From assembly GCA_900766825.1 (NCBI GenBank), contig CAAFWU010000046.1, positions 1 to 15,373 on the forward strand: a stretch of 15,373 bases of DNA. The letters are read 5' to 3'. The stretch's first letter is position 1; each line of letters begins with the position of its first letter. Under the pieces are notes generated by a model. It did not search any database, was not told the origin of the DNA, and saw only the letters and a program-made list of their open reading frames with translations. This document shows positions 6,114 through 13,637 of the stretch, one piece after another. The translations under genes and the position numbers were made by a program. This DNA comes from Bacteroidales bacterium. GTDB taxonomy: Bacteria > Bacteroidota > Bacteroidia > Bacteroidales > Marinilabiliaceae.

Positions 6114-7757
6114 TTAGTGGCAAGCGCAAGGGGTTAGTTGCTTAAAGAAGTCGTTGCCCTTGTCGTCCACCAATATGAAGGCTGGGAAGTCCTCTACGGT
6201 AATCTTCCAGATGGCCTCCATGCCAAGCTCGGGGTACTCAACGCACTCGATGCTCTTAATTGAGCTCTGCGACAGCACGGCGGCCACGCCACCAATGGTG
6301 CCCAAGTAGAAACCACCATGTTTCTTGCATGCGTCGGTTACCACATCGCTGCGGTTGCCCTTGGCAATCATTATCAAGCTGGCGCCATGATCCTGGAATT
6401 CATCAACATAGGGGTCCATGCGGTTGGCTGTTGTGGGTCCCATGCTGCCACAAGGGTAGCCAGCGGGGGTCTTGGCAGGACCTGCGTAGAGAATGGGGTG
6501 GTTCTTGAAGTAGGCGGGCATCTCCTCGCCAGCGTCCAAACGGGCTTTGAGTTTGGCGTGGGCAATGTCGCGAGCCACAATAATGGTGCCCTTGAGGCTT
6601 ACGCGTGTGCTCACGGGGTATTTGGTCAGCTCGGCGCGTACGGCGTCAATGCCTTTGTCGAGGTCGATTTCGATGCCCTTGCCGCCCTCGCCTGGTTTGC
6701 GCATCTCCTCGGGGATGAGCTCGGTTGGGTTGGCATCCATCTGCTCGAGCCAGATGCCGTCTTTGTTAATCTTGGCCTTGATGTTGCGGTCGGCTGAGCA
6801 GGATACGCCCATGCCAATGGGGCAGCTGGCACCGTGGCGGGGCAGACGTACAACGCGAATGTCGTGGGCCAGATATTTGCCACCAAACTGTGCGCCCAAA
6901 CCAATCTTGTGGGTCTCGACCAGAAGCTTTTGCTCCAGGTCTACGTCGCGGAAGGCGCGGCCAGTCTCGTCGCCTGTGGTTGGCAAGTTGTCGTAGTACT
7001 TGATGGAGGCCAACTTTACGGTGAGCAAGTTTTTCTCGGCGCTGGTGCCGCCAATCACAAAAGCAATGTGATAGGGGGGGCATGCTGCGGTGCCGAGGCT
7101 CTTCATCTTCTCCACCAAGAAGGGGAGCAGAGTGCCCTCGTTCTGAATGGTGGCTTTGGTCATGGGGTAGAAGTAGGTCTTGTTGGCCGAGCCGCCACCC
7201 TTGGCCACCATTACAAAGCGATATTCGTCGCCCTCGGTGGCCTCGATGTCAATCTGTGCTGGCAGGTTGCAGCGGGTGTTCACCTCGTCGTACATATTCA
7301 AGGGGGCGTTTTGCGAGTAACGCAAGTTGTCCTGAGTGTAGGTGTTGAAGACGCCGCGGCTCAGTGCCTCTTCGTCCTCGAAGTCGGTCCAAACGCGCTG
7401 ACCTTTCTCGGCGTGGATGATGGCGGTGCCAGTGTCCTGACAGAAGGGCAGAATGCCCTTGGCTGCCGTCTCGGCATTGCGGAGGAACTGGAGGGCAACG
7501 TATTTGTCGTTTTCGCTGGCCTCGGGGTCGCTCAATATCTTGGCCACCTGCTCGTTGTGTTTGCGGCGAAGCATGAACTCAACGTCGTGGAAGGCTTGCT
7601 GAGCCAAGAGGGTGAGGGCTTCGGGGCTCACTTTCAGTATGGTCTTGCCCTCGAAGGTGGCGGTGCTTACGCCTTCGGTTCCAATGAGACGGTACTTGGT
7701 CTCGTCCTTGCCCAATTGGAACATGGGGGCGTACTTGAATTCTGGTGTATTTGCCAT
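6114..7757 (-). CDS. class I (iron-sulfur) fumarate hydratase
   Basis: 547-aa cytosolic enzyme interconverting fumarate and malate, fusing the alpha and beta parts of class I fumarases. Three cysteines positioned as the [4Fe-4S] ligands of two-domain class I fumarases are C106 (LPFCQDTG), C226 (GTAACPPYH) and C320 (MGVSCSADRN); the spacings of 120 and 94 match the family. GYPCGSMGPTTANRMDPYVDEF lies in the C-terminal domain. The ATG at 7757 follows AAGGGAGACACC, a good ribosome-binding site; a TTG at 7868 would extend into the promoter and is not used. In fermentative Bacteroidales this enzyme works in the reductive branch from oxaloacetate to succinate, and its oxygen-labile cluster fits an anaerobe. 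Fumarate is also released by purine and arginine synthesis. It has its own -7 box and terminator. Confidence 0.97.
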   Translation of the reverse strand: MANTPEFKYAPMFQLGKDETKYRLIGTEGVSTATFEGKTILKVSPEALTLLAQQAFHDVEFMLRRKHNEQVAKILSDPEASENDKYVALQFLRNAETAAKGILPFCQDTGTAIIHAEKGQRVWTDFEDEEALSRGVFNTYTQDNLRYSQNAPLNMYDEVNTRCNLPAQIDIEATEGDEYRFVMVAKGGGSANKTYFYPMTKATIQNEGTLLPFLVEKMKSLGTAACPPYHIAFVIGGTSAEKNLLTVKLASIKYYDNLPTTGDETGRAFRDVDLEQKLLVETHKIGLGAQFGGKYLAHDIRVVRLPRHGASCPIGMGVSCSADRNIKAKINKDGIWLEQMDANPTELIPEEMRKPGEGGKGIEIDLDKGIDAVRAELTKYPVSTRVSLKGTIIVARDIAHAKLKARLDAGEEMPAYFKNHPILYAGPAKTPAGYPCGSMGPTTANRMDPYVDEFQDHGASLIMIAKGNRSDVVTDACKKHGGFYLGTIGGVAAVLSQSSIKSIECVEYPELGMEAIWKITVEDFPAFILVDDKGNDFFKQLTPCACH

Positions 7758-7865
7758 TGGTGTCTCCCTTAGGTTATGTTGATTGTTTGTTTGTTGCTTG
7801 TCTTGCTTTTTTGTGAGGGGAGAGGAAAAGGGTGGGGCACATGCCACACTCTTTGCCTCTCTATG

Positions 7866-7873
7866 CAAATATA
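7866..7873 (-). promoter_or_regulatory. -7 box of the fumarase promoter
   Basis: TATATTTG on the minus strand (7873-7866) is a perfect TAnnTTTG element in the gap between the helicase stop and the fumarase ATG, with a predicted leader of about 100 nt. No convincing -33 TTTG is seen 19-21 nt upstream. No terminator hairpin with a T-tract follows the helicase, so read-through from the upstream operon is possible. Confidence 0.5.
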
Positions 7874-7886
7874 CGTTTTTCTTTGC

Positions 7887-9347
7887 TTACTGTTTTAGGT
7901 TTGTTTGCTTTGAGGGGTCTGGATTTTTAGATGCGTTTTGCTCTCCATTCTGCTGAGCCTCGCGGCTGCGACCTCCTCGGTGGTTGCCTCCCCCACGGTG
8001 GTTGCGCCTCTTGTTGTTGCTTTGTGCTGTTGGCTCTCCGTTGGTTTTCTGCTCGTTGTTGCGACCACCTTTGTTGTCTCCTCCGTTTCCACCTCTGTTG
8101 TTATTGCGGTTGCCACCCTTACTTGCACCCCTGTTTCCACTTTTGTTTCCGCCTTTGTTTCCACTGCCACCCATGGGGCGGCGACTTGGGCGGCTCTTGG
8201 GGTTGTATGTTGGCTGCTCGCCAAAGCCTTCGGGCAGGGGCAACTTCGCCACGGTCATCTCAATGAGTTCCTCTATGCGACCGAAGTTATACATCTCGTC
8301 GGGCACAATGAGGGTGAAGGCCTCGCCTTTGCTTTGGGCTCGGGCGGTGCGACCTATGCGGTGAACGTAGTCCTCGGCATCGTGGGGCACGTCGTAGTTT
8401 ATTACCACGTCTACGTCTGGTATGTCAATGCCTCGAGCAATGATGTCGGTGGCCACCAGAACCAAGATGTTTCGGTTGCGGAACTGGCGGAGCACCTCCT
8501 CACGTTCGTTCTGCTCCAGGTCGGAGTGTATGACGCCTGCGTTGAAGCCCTTACGTTTTAGGCTATGTCCCAATTCCTTAACGCTCTGTTTGCGCGAGCC
8601 GAAGATGATTATGCTCATGCCGCTATGGCTTCGGAGTATGTCCATGACCATGGCGCCCTTTTGGGGTTCGTAGATGGGTATTGCGGCCTGACGTATGCCC
8701 TCGGCGGGTTTGGCAATGGCAATGGAGATCTCCTTGGGGTTGCGCAAGATGTTTTTGGCCAGAGTGCGTATTTTGGGTGGCATGGTGGCCGAGAACATTA
8801 GGGTCTGACGGGTCTCGGTGGGCAGCAGTTTGACCACTTGCATAATGTCGTCGTGAAATCCCATGTCCAGCATGCGGTCGGCCTCGTCCAGAATTAGGTG
8901 GCGCACTTGCGAAAAGTCTACGTAGCCCATGGCAATGTGCTGTAGCATACGACCAGGCGTGGCAATGACAATGTCGGCCCCTTGGGTTAGGGCTGTGCGC
9001 TGTCGGCTCCATTCGCCGCTGTCGCTGCCTCCGTATATGGCTGTAGACGATACGCTAACAAAGTAGCCAAAGCCCTCCATCTGTTGATCGATTTGGAGTG
9101 CCAACTCGCGTGTGGGAACCAATATTATGGTGTCGATGCCCGCATGGGGGCTTCGCACAATGTCGTCGATGACGGGAAGGAGGTAGGCTGCCGTTTTGCC
9201 TGTGCCAGTCTGTGCGCAAGCAATCAGGTCGTGCCCCTCCATGATAACTGGTATCGATTGCTCTTGAATGGGTGTCGGCTCGCTGAAGCGCATGGCGTCC
9301 AGGCTGTCCAACATCTCGTCGGTGAAGTCGAAGTCGTAGAAATGCAT
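7887..9347 (-). CDS. DEAD-box RNA helicase with RGG/Asn-rich tail (RhlE-like)
   Basis: 486-aa ATP-dependent RNA helicase. The core holds the Q motif (FSEPTPIQEQ, 21-30), Walker A AQTGTGKT (45-52), PTREL (78-82), TPGR (130-133), DEAD (154-157), SAT (186-188), and HRIGRTARA in the second RecA domain. Residues 379-486 form a 108-aa low-complexity tail of Gly, Asn, Lys, Arg and Gln with several RGG and GGN units, probably disordered and RNA-binding. The core resembles the RhlE group, whose members act in ribosome maturation and RNA turnover, often at low temperature. The gene is last in the run, 16 nt after the RlmI-like gene, so RNA modification and unwinding are co-expressed. The specific substrate cannot be read from the sequence. 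Confidence 0.95.
   Translation of the reverse strand: MHFYDFDFTDEMLDSLDAMRFSEPTPIQEQSIPVIMEGHDLIACAQTGTGKTAAYLLPVIDDIVRSPHAGIDTIILVPTRELALQIDQQMEGFGYFVSVSSTAIYGGSDSGEWSRQRTALTQGADIVIATPGRMLQHIAMGYVDFSQVRHLILDEADRMLDMGFHDDIMQVVKLLPTETRQTLMFSATMPPKIRTLAKNILRNPKEISIAIAKPAEGIRQAAIPIYEPQKGAMVMDILRSHSGMSIIIFGSRKQSVKELGHSLKRKGFNAGVIHSDLEQNEREEVLRQFRNRNILVLVATDIIARGIDIPDVDVVINYDVPHDAEDYVHRIGRTARAQSKGEAFTLIVPDEMYNFGRIEELIEMTVAKLPLPEGFGEQPTYNPKSRPSRRPMGGSGNKGGNKSGNRGASKGGNRNNNRGGNGGDNKGGRNNEQKTNGEPTAQSNNKRRNHRGGGNHRGGRSREAQQNGEQNASKNPDPSKQTNLKQ
7890..8213 (-). repeat. low-complexity DNA encoding the helicase RGG/Asn-rich tail
   Basis: The tail-coding part is built of short, imperfect repeats of GGN-AAC/AAA-type codons (for example GGAAACAAAGGCGG and variants), giving GN, GNK, GGN and RGG units. 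Such DNA is prone to slippage and in-frame length change. The reading frame is intact to the stop at 7889-7887. Confidence 0.75.
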
Positions 9348-9363
9348 CGTTGAGCAATAAAAA

Positions 9364-10557
9364 TTAATAAACCTTCAGCACCAAGCCCTTGAGATATTCG
9401 CCCTCGGGATGATAGATGTTTATGGGGTGGTCGGCGGGCTGAGTGAGTTGGTGCAGAATGGCCACGCGGCGGTGGGCCATGGCAGCCGATGTGAATACCA
9501 TGGTGCGGAAGTCCTCTTTGCTCACCACTTGCGAGCAGGAGAAGGTGAAGAGAATGCCGCCAGGTTCAATAATCTGCATGGCCTTGGTGTTCAGTCGGCG
9601 ATAGCCCTTGAGGGCGTTGCGCAGCACCGATACGTGTTTGGCAAAGGCTGGTGGGTCCAGCACCATGAGGTCGTATTTTTGCTCGGCATGCTCCATGTAG
9701 TGGAAGGCGTCTTCGGCAAAGGCCTCGTGGCGTGGGTCGGGACCAAAGTTGCGCTCCACATTTTGGCGGGTGAGCTCTATGGCGCGCTCCGAACTGTCTA
9801 CCGAGTGAACCAGTTGGGCCCCGCCGCGCATGGCAAAGAGCGAGAAGCCGCCCGTGTAGCAGAACATGTTCAGCACCCTCTTGCCCTTGGCGTATCGCTC
9901 TATGAGGGCACGGTTTTCGCGTTGGTCCACAAAGAAGCCTGTTTTCTGACCCTTCTCCCAGTCGGGCATAAAGATCATGCCGTTCTCTTTGGCCTCTTTG
10001 ATTCCTTGACGAGCTTCGGCAGAGCCGTAGACGTAGCTGTTGATGGGGTTGAGACCAGCCTTGAATGGCAGAGTGCCCTCACTCTTATTATATATGGCTT
10101 TCAGTCGGTCGCCCAGCACCTCTTTGGCAGCTTGCTCAATAAGGGCGCGGTCTTTGTACATGCCCACGGAGTGCATCTGCATCACGGCCGTGCCGTCGTA
10201 CATATCAATGACCAGACCTGGCATGTTGTCGCCCTCGCCAAAGACCAGTCGGTAGGCTGTGGTGTCGGGGTTGTCGGAGAGGCAAATGTCTCGCCTAAGT
10301 TCAAAGGCCTGAGCCAAGCGCTTGGTGTAGAAGGCTTGGTCTATGGCTTCGTTGGCATCGAAGGTGAGCACGCGCACGGCAATGGAGCCAATCTGATAGT
10401 GGCCTCGAGCCATGAAGTCGCCGCGGCTGTTGACCACGTCGACCACGTCGCCCTCCTCGGGTTCGGCTGTCATGCGAGCAATGGCGCCCGAGAAGACCCA
10501 AGGGTGAAATCGTTCAAGGCTCTGTTCCTTGCCTTGCTTTAGTGTTATGGTTATCAT
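9364..10557 (-). CDS. class I SAM-dependent rRNA cytosine-C5 methyltransferase (RlmI-like)
   Basis: 397-aa protein with the RlmI/RlmK layout: an N-terminal PUA domain (about 1-75, opening with RFHPWVFSGAI), a linker domain containing EGTLPFKAGLNP, and a Rossmann methyltransferase domain. SAM-binding motif I is VLNMFCYTGGFSLFAMRGG (228-246); DPPAFAK (301-307) and the SCS motif (340-342, with C341) are the catalytic motifs of m5C enzymes. GQKTGFFVDQRENR (203-216) is a family signature. E. coli RlmI makes m5C1962 in 23S rRNA; this protein probably modifies the same or an equivalent position. It lies between the exonuclease gene (11-nt gap upstream) and the helicase gene (16-nt gap downstream), each preceded by A-rich sequence rather than a strong Shine-Dalgarno. 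Confidence 0.93.
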   Translation of the reverse strand: MITITLKQGKEQSLERFHPWVFSGAIARMTAEPEEGDVVDVVNSRGDFMARGHYQIGSIAVRVLTFDANEAIDQAFYTKRLAQAFELRRDICLSDNPDTTAYRLVFGEGDNMPGLVIDMYDGTAVMQMHSVGMYKDRALIEQAAKEVLGDRLKAIYNKSEGTLPFKAGLNPINSYVYGSAEARQGIKEAKENGMIFMPDWEKGQKTGFFVDQRENRALIERYAKGKRVLNMFCYTGGFSLFAMRGGAQLVHSVDSSERAIELTRQNVERNFGPDPRHEAFAEDAFHYMEHAEQKYDLMVLDPPAFAKHVSVLRNALKGYRRLNTKAMQIIEPGGILFTFSCSQVVSKEDFRTMVFTSAAMAHRRVAILHQLTQPADHPINIYHPEGEYLKGLVLKVY

Positions 10558-10568
10558 CTTTGTTATTT

Positions 10569-11315
10569 TCAGTTGTTTGTGTTGACCCCAGACTCTTTAT
10601 CTTCCTCTTTGGTGAGCTCAGTTTGGGATTCTGCCTGTGCTTGGGCCTTAGCCTTCATCATCTCTTCCTTCTCCTCGTTTTTGTGTGCTGCAGGCGCAAT
10701 GTCGCCATTGGCAATGGCTTGGCGCACAGCAGCAAGGGAGGGGCTCTCGGTTACGCCAGCCGACAGGGCTTCGTAGAGTTTGAGTGATATCCAGGAGTCG
10801 GTGGCGGCGTAGGTTATCTGCCCTGGGGTCAGGGTTTGGTACTCCCAGTTGGTCAGCCTCTGGCGTTTGCTCACCCTAAGGCCCAGCACGGTGGCTGCCA
10901 TCTTTTTGAGGCTCAGGTCCTCAACACCCATGCGGGATGCCATGTTCTGCACATCCACAAAGCCTCCAGGCTCAAAGATGCGCAAGCGGCGCAGACCACG
11001 CAGGTCGTCGCGTATGGCAAGGCCAGCTTTTTTTATTGTGGCGTCGGCCAGGAAGTCGGCAAGTTGGGTGGGCAGACCTGTTTTGCAGAGGCGGAACAGC
11101 CATGTTTTGTTGGGACCCGACAGTTGCAGCAGGGCCACGTTGTAGACGGTGCCTCGGGTAAAGGAGGGTCGGGTCTCGGTGTCGAAGCCCAGCACGGCGC
11201 ACTGGCGCATCTCGGCAATGGCGGCCTCAATGTCATTGGCATGTTCCACCACGCATAGCTCGCCTTCGTACTGACCCAGAGGCAGTTGGTCTATCTCTTC
11301 GTTGCTGACTTTCAT
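10569..11315 (-). CDS. DEDDy-type 3'-5' exonuclease (RNase D / WRN exonuclease-like)
   Basis: 248-aa single-domain nuclease. Exo I is GFDTETRPSF (43-52, D45 and E47), Exo II is GLAIRDDLRGL (98-108, acidic D103/D104), and Exo III is YAATDSW (169-175, Y169 and D173), so all four acidic residues and the Tyr of the DEDDy class are present. The family degrades DNA or RNA 3' to 5' with two metal ions. From residue 207 on, the tail is charged and Ala/Lys/Glu-rich, without a recognisable HRDC domain; RNase D would carry two. It starts 9 nt after the DUF5063 stop and ends 11 nt before the RlmI-like gene. With a methyltransferase and an RNA helicase in the same run, an RNA substrate is likely but not shown. 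Confidence 0.93.
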   Translation of the reverse strand: MKVSNEEIDQLPLGQYEGELCVVEHANDIEAAIAEMRQCAVLGFDTETRPSFTRGTVYNVALLQLSGPNKTWLFRLCKTGLPTQLADFLADATIKKAGLAIRDDLRGLRRLRIFEPGGFVDVQNMASRMGVEDLSLKKMAATVLGLRVSKRQRLTNWEYQTLTPGQITYAATDSWISLKLYEALSAGVTESPSLAAVRQAIANGDIAPAAHKNEEKEEMMKAKAQAQAESQTELTKEEDKESGVNTNN

Positions 11316-11324
11316 CGGTCTGTT

Positions 11325-12092
11325 CTATTTCTTTTTGTTGCCCACCAATCGCAGCCCCATCTGTTTCATGAAGAGGGGCACCTCGTCGGTTGGCTGCTCT
11401 TGGTCGGTCTCGTCCTCGGTGCCCAGTATTGAGTCGAGAGCGTCGGCATAGGCATTGTTGTTGGGTGTCTGCCCACTCTCGCCCTCCTCGTTGGTGCGGG
11501 TGGCGGGAGCCTCGTCGTTTAGGTCGTCGCCCGAATAGAGGGCGGCGTGGATGGCGCCCAGCGCATTGCAGGCTCGCTGACCCCAGTAGGTCTTGAATTT
11601 CTCAATCACCGTTGCCAAGGCATCGTTCATGGTGGCGTTGTCGCCACAATGATATTGTTCGCAGAAGTTGCGGATGTCCTGATATAGGTCGGCCAAATCC
11701 TCCGATATGCTGGCCAGCACTGGCGTCTCGCTATATTTAAAGTCCTCCTTGGCGGTGGTCAGATAGCTGTCGTGACTGGTCAGGCGGTCGCTAATGCCGC
11801 GGCGTATGGTGTCGTAGGTGTAGAAGTCCACCACTTCGTCCAAGTCGTCGTCCGACGCGCGAGAGGTCTCGGGCAGCAGTGCCGCCTTCATGTAGAGGAG
11901 TGGCACAAGGCGCGAGGCCACCAAAAGGAAGTCTGCCTTGCTGTACTGAGTTGCGTTTTCGGCAAAGACGCAGAATTCGCGTGCCACGGTGGCAAACTCA
12001 AGTGCGTTTTTGGAAAAAACATTCTGATAATCTTGCTGTCCCTCTTCGGGCTCAAGGTTGTTTTCTTGTTCGTTCTCTTGTTCGTTCTGCAT
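11325..12092 (-). CDS. DUF5063 family protein
   Basis: 255-aa protein I recognise as DUF5063 from the pattern SKNALEFATVAREFC (27-41), LVPLLYMKAALLP (62-74), SISEDLADLYQDIRNFC (128-144), NATMNDAL (152-159) and TYWGQRACNALGAIHAALY (168-186). The function of the family is not known to me. The body is mostly helical, flanked by an acidic, Gln/Glu/Asn-rich N-terminus (1-21) and a long acidic, probably disordered linker (187-240), and it ends in a short conserved-looking basic tail (FMKQMGLRLVGNKKK). There is no signal peptide or membrane segment. The ATG at 12092 is preferred over an in-frame TTG at 12101. It leads the four-gene RNA run, 9 nt ahead of the exonuclease gene, which makes a ribosome- or RNA-related role, perhaps as adaptor for the exonuclease, a reasonable inference. 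Confidence 0.85.
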   Translation of the reverse strand: MQNEQENEQENNLEPEEGQQDYQNVFSKNALEFATVAREFCVFAENATQYSKADFLLVASRLVPLLYMKAALLPETSRASDDDLDEVVDFYTYDTIRRGISDRLTSHDSYLTTAKEDFKYSETPVLASISEDLADLYQDIRNFCEQYHCGDNATMNDALATVIEKFKTYWGQRACNALGAIHAALYSGDDLNDEAPATRTNEEGESGQTPNNNAYADALDSILGTEDETDQEQPTDEVPLFMKQMGLRLVGNKKK

Positions 12093-12214
12093 TGTGTGCA
12101 ACTCTGTGTTCTGTATGTTGTTTTGTTTTCTGTTTTCTGTTTTGTCTCGGTCTTTTTTTGGGGGGGAAGTTCAAATGATTATCGTCTCGCCATTACCCCT
12201 CATAAAAAAACTAC
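12093..12214 (-). promoter_or_regulatory. leader/promoter region of the DUF5063-led operon
   Basis: This 122-nt gap follows the MFS stop. Read on the minus strand it contains a C7-A7 homopolymer block (12166-12153), then an A-rich leader made of ACAGAAA-type repeats up to the ATG. No TAnnTTTG box with full match and no clear terminator for the MFS gene were found, so the run could start here or be read through from the MFS gene. Confidence 0.35.
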
Positions 12215-13582
12215 CTATTTCCGTTCCCGAGGTCTGTAGGGGCGGTATTCGTTCTTCTTTTTGTCCTGATCCCTAAGGCAATATGCTGCAAAGAACCAAA
12301 TGACGGCAAAGATGCAAACCATAAAAATTTGCTTGACCATGCTACCCTCCGATGTCAGGTTGAGGAGCGAGACCAGAATGCTGCTCAGCATGGCCAGAGC
12401 CAAACCCGACGTGCCAATCTTCACAGTGTCATGGTCGATGTTCTCAAGGGTCAGGTAGTATATGTTGGGCAGCATAGAACTCATGCAAGCCGCCGTGACC
12501 ACCAAGCACCAGATGCCCACCGTGTTCGACGTTACAATGGAGAGCACCACCAGCAGTGCCGAGGCTGCCGCACCACCAATGAGCATTCGCGATGCCCGCA
12601 AACGAGCGGACAGACGAAGCAACATGGCTGCCACAAATCGGAAACTAACAAAGATTATCATGCTAATCATCAGGTAGTTCTGAGCCTCGCGTTCGGCCAT
12701 GACTCGCGAATAGCCATCGTTGGATATCAGCACCTCGGCACCGTAGCTCAGTATGGTGGACCAGCACATGGTCTGACCCGCCGTGTAGAGAAACTGTGTG
12801 CTCAGACCGAACATATATTTCCGATTGTGAAGCAAATCCACCAACACTGCGCCCAGAGGTCGGTTGCGTCTGTAGGTTTGCATTCCCACGCCCACCGTGC
12901 TGTTCTGCATAGCCAGTCGGCTCTCCCTCAGCTCCAGCACCGAGAGCAGCACTGCCAGCACCGTGGCAGCCAAACCCACCCACACATAGGGCATGGTGAG
13001 GGTGGAGAGGGCTCGCTGACGTGCCATCTCCACAAAAATCTCCTCAGTGGAGTCCAGCCCGTTCGATGCCATGGTGAGCTCGAGGTTCAGAGTTCCGTCG
13101 TGGAACATATCGCTCGATATGTGGTAGCCCACAAACCAACCGAACGAACTGCAACACATGGCCATGCAGATGCGGAAGGCCGAGAGCGAGCGGTCGCCAA
13201 CAGTGATGGCGCAAGCGCACGTGGCCACCTGAATGCATGATATGCCACACCACATGATGATGTGAGCCAACATAACCAACCACTCGGCGCCAAGCTGCGA
13301 TGCGGGCAAGAAGGAAAAGGAGCCCGCCGCATAGAGTCCCAAACCGCAGAGCAAGCAAGAACGGTAGCCCAGATTGCGGCACAAGATGCCAGCAGGCAAT
13401 GCCATGAGCACATAGCTTAGGCATATGACATAGGAAAAAGTCACAGCAAGCTCGGGCCCTTCGTCGAAGAGGTTAGAAAACACCCTACTCATGGGCCCTA
13501 TCATCTGGTTGGCCACGCCCCACAAGAAGAGGCCCAGCACACCAAAGATGAACGTTAATATCTTTTTCTGCCTTAGGTTCAT
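12215..13582 (-). CDS. MFS permease, fucose:H+ symporter (FHS)-like
   Basis: 455-aa inner-membrane transporter with about 12 hydrophobic segments in two halves around a polar central loop (about 230-250). The first segment carries FLWGVANQMIGPMSRVFSNLF (19-39), the hallmark of the FHS family (F-WG-AN-PM, as in the L-fucose permease FucP). A hydrophilic insert of about 35 residues (SDMFHDGTLNLELTMASN onwards) sits between segments 5 and 6, and the C-terminus is strongly basic (KKKNEYRPYRPRERK). Family members carry sugars such as fucose, galactose and glucose with protons; the substrate here cannot be called. It starts 55 nt after the M20 amidohydrolase stop on the same strand with no promoter seen between, so the pair is probably co-transcribed. 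The pairing is unusual for a sugar permease and raises the possibility of another substrate. Confidence 0.85.
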   Translation of the reverse strand: MNLRQKKILTFIFGVLGLFLWGVANQMIGPMSRVFSNLFDEGPELAVTFSYVICLSYVLMALPAGILCRNLGYRSCLLCGLGLYAAGSFSFLPASQLGAEWLVMLAHIIMWCGISCIQVATCACAITVGDRSLSAFRICMAMCCSSFGWFVGYHISSDMFHDGTLNLELTMASNGLDSTEEIFVEMARQRALSTLTMPYVWVGLAATVLAVLLSVLELRESRLAMQNSTVGVGMQTYRRNRPLGAVLVDLLHNRKYMFGLSTQFLYTAGQTMCWSTILSYGAEVLISNDGYSRVMAEREAQNYLMISMIIFVSFRFVAAMLLRLSARLRASRMLIGGAAASALLVVLSIVTSNTVGIWCLVVTAACMSSMLPNIYYLTLENIDHDTVKIGTSGLALAMLSSILVSLLNLTSEGSMVKQIFMVCIFAVIWFFAAYCLRDQDKKKNEYRPYRPRERK

Positions 13583-13637
13583 GCGCTTGCTTTATCTCTT
13601 TTGTTTTTGAGTCTCCGCCCCCTTTTTCTCTCTCTTC

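Noticed and set aside
5202..7772. Long plus-strand frames of 260 and 312 codons (5202-5984 and 6834-7772)
   Set aside because: Antisense to pyrB and the fumarase gene, both with full catalytic motifs; no independent promoter or domain evidence.
7758..7868. 37-residue N-terminal extension of the fumarase from a TTG
   Set aside because: It overlaps the TATATTTG promoter box and lacks similarity to fumarases; the ATG at 7757 has a good ribosome-binding site.
9409..10542. 377-codon open frame on the plus strand
   Set aside because: It lies wholly antisense to the RlmI-like gene, whose motifs are complete. Its composition is rich in Val, His and Gly, as expected from mirror reading of GC-rich codons.
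12329..13240. 303-codon open frame on the plus strand
   Set aside because: Antisense to the MFS permease gene; His/Gln-rich translation without recognisable domains.
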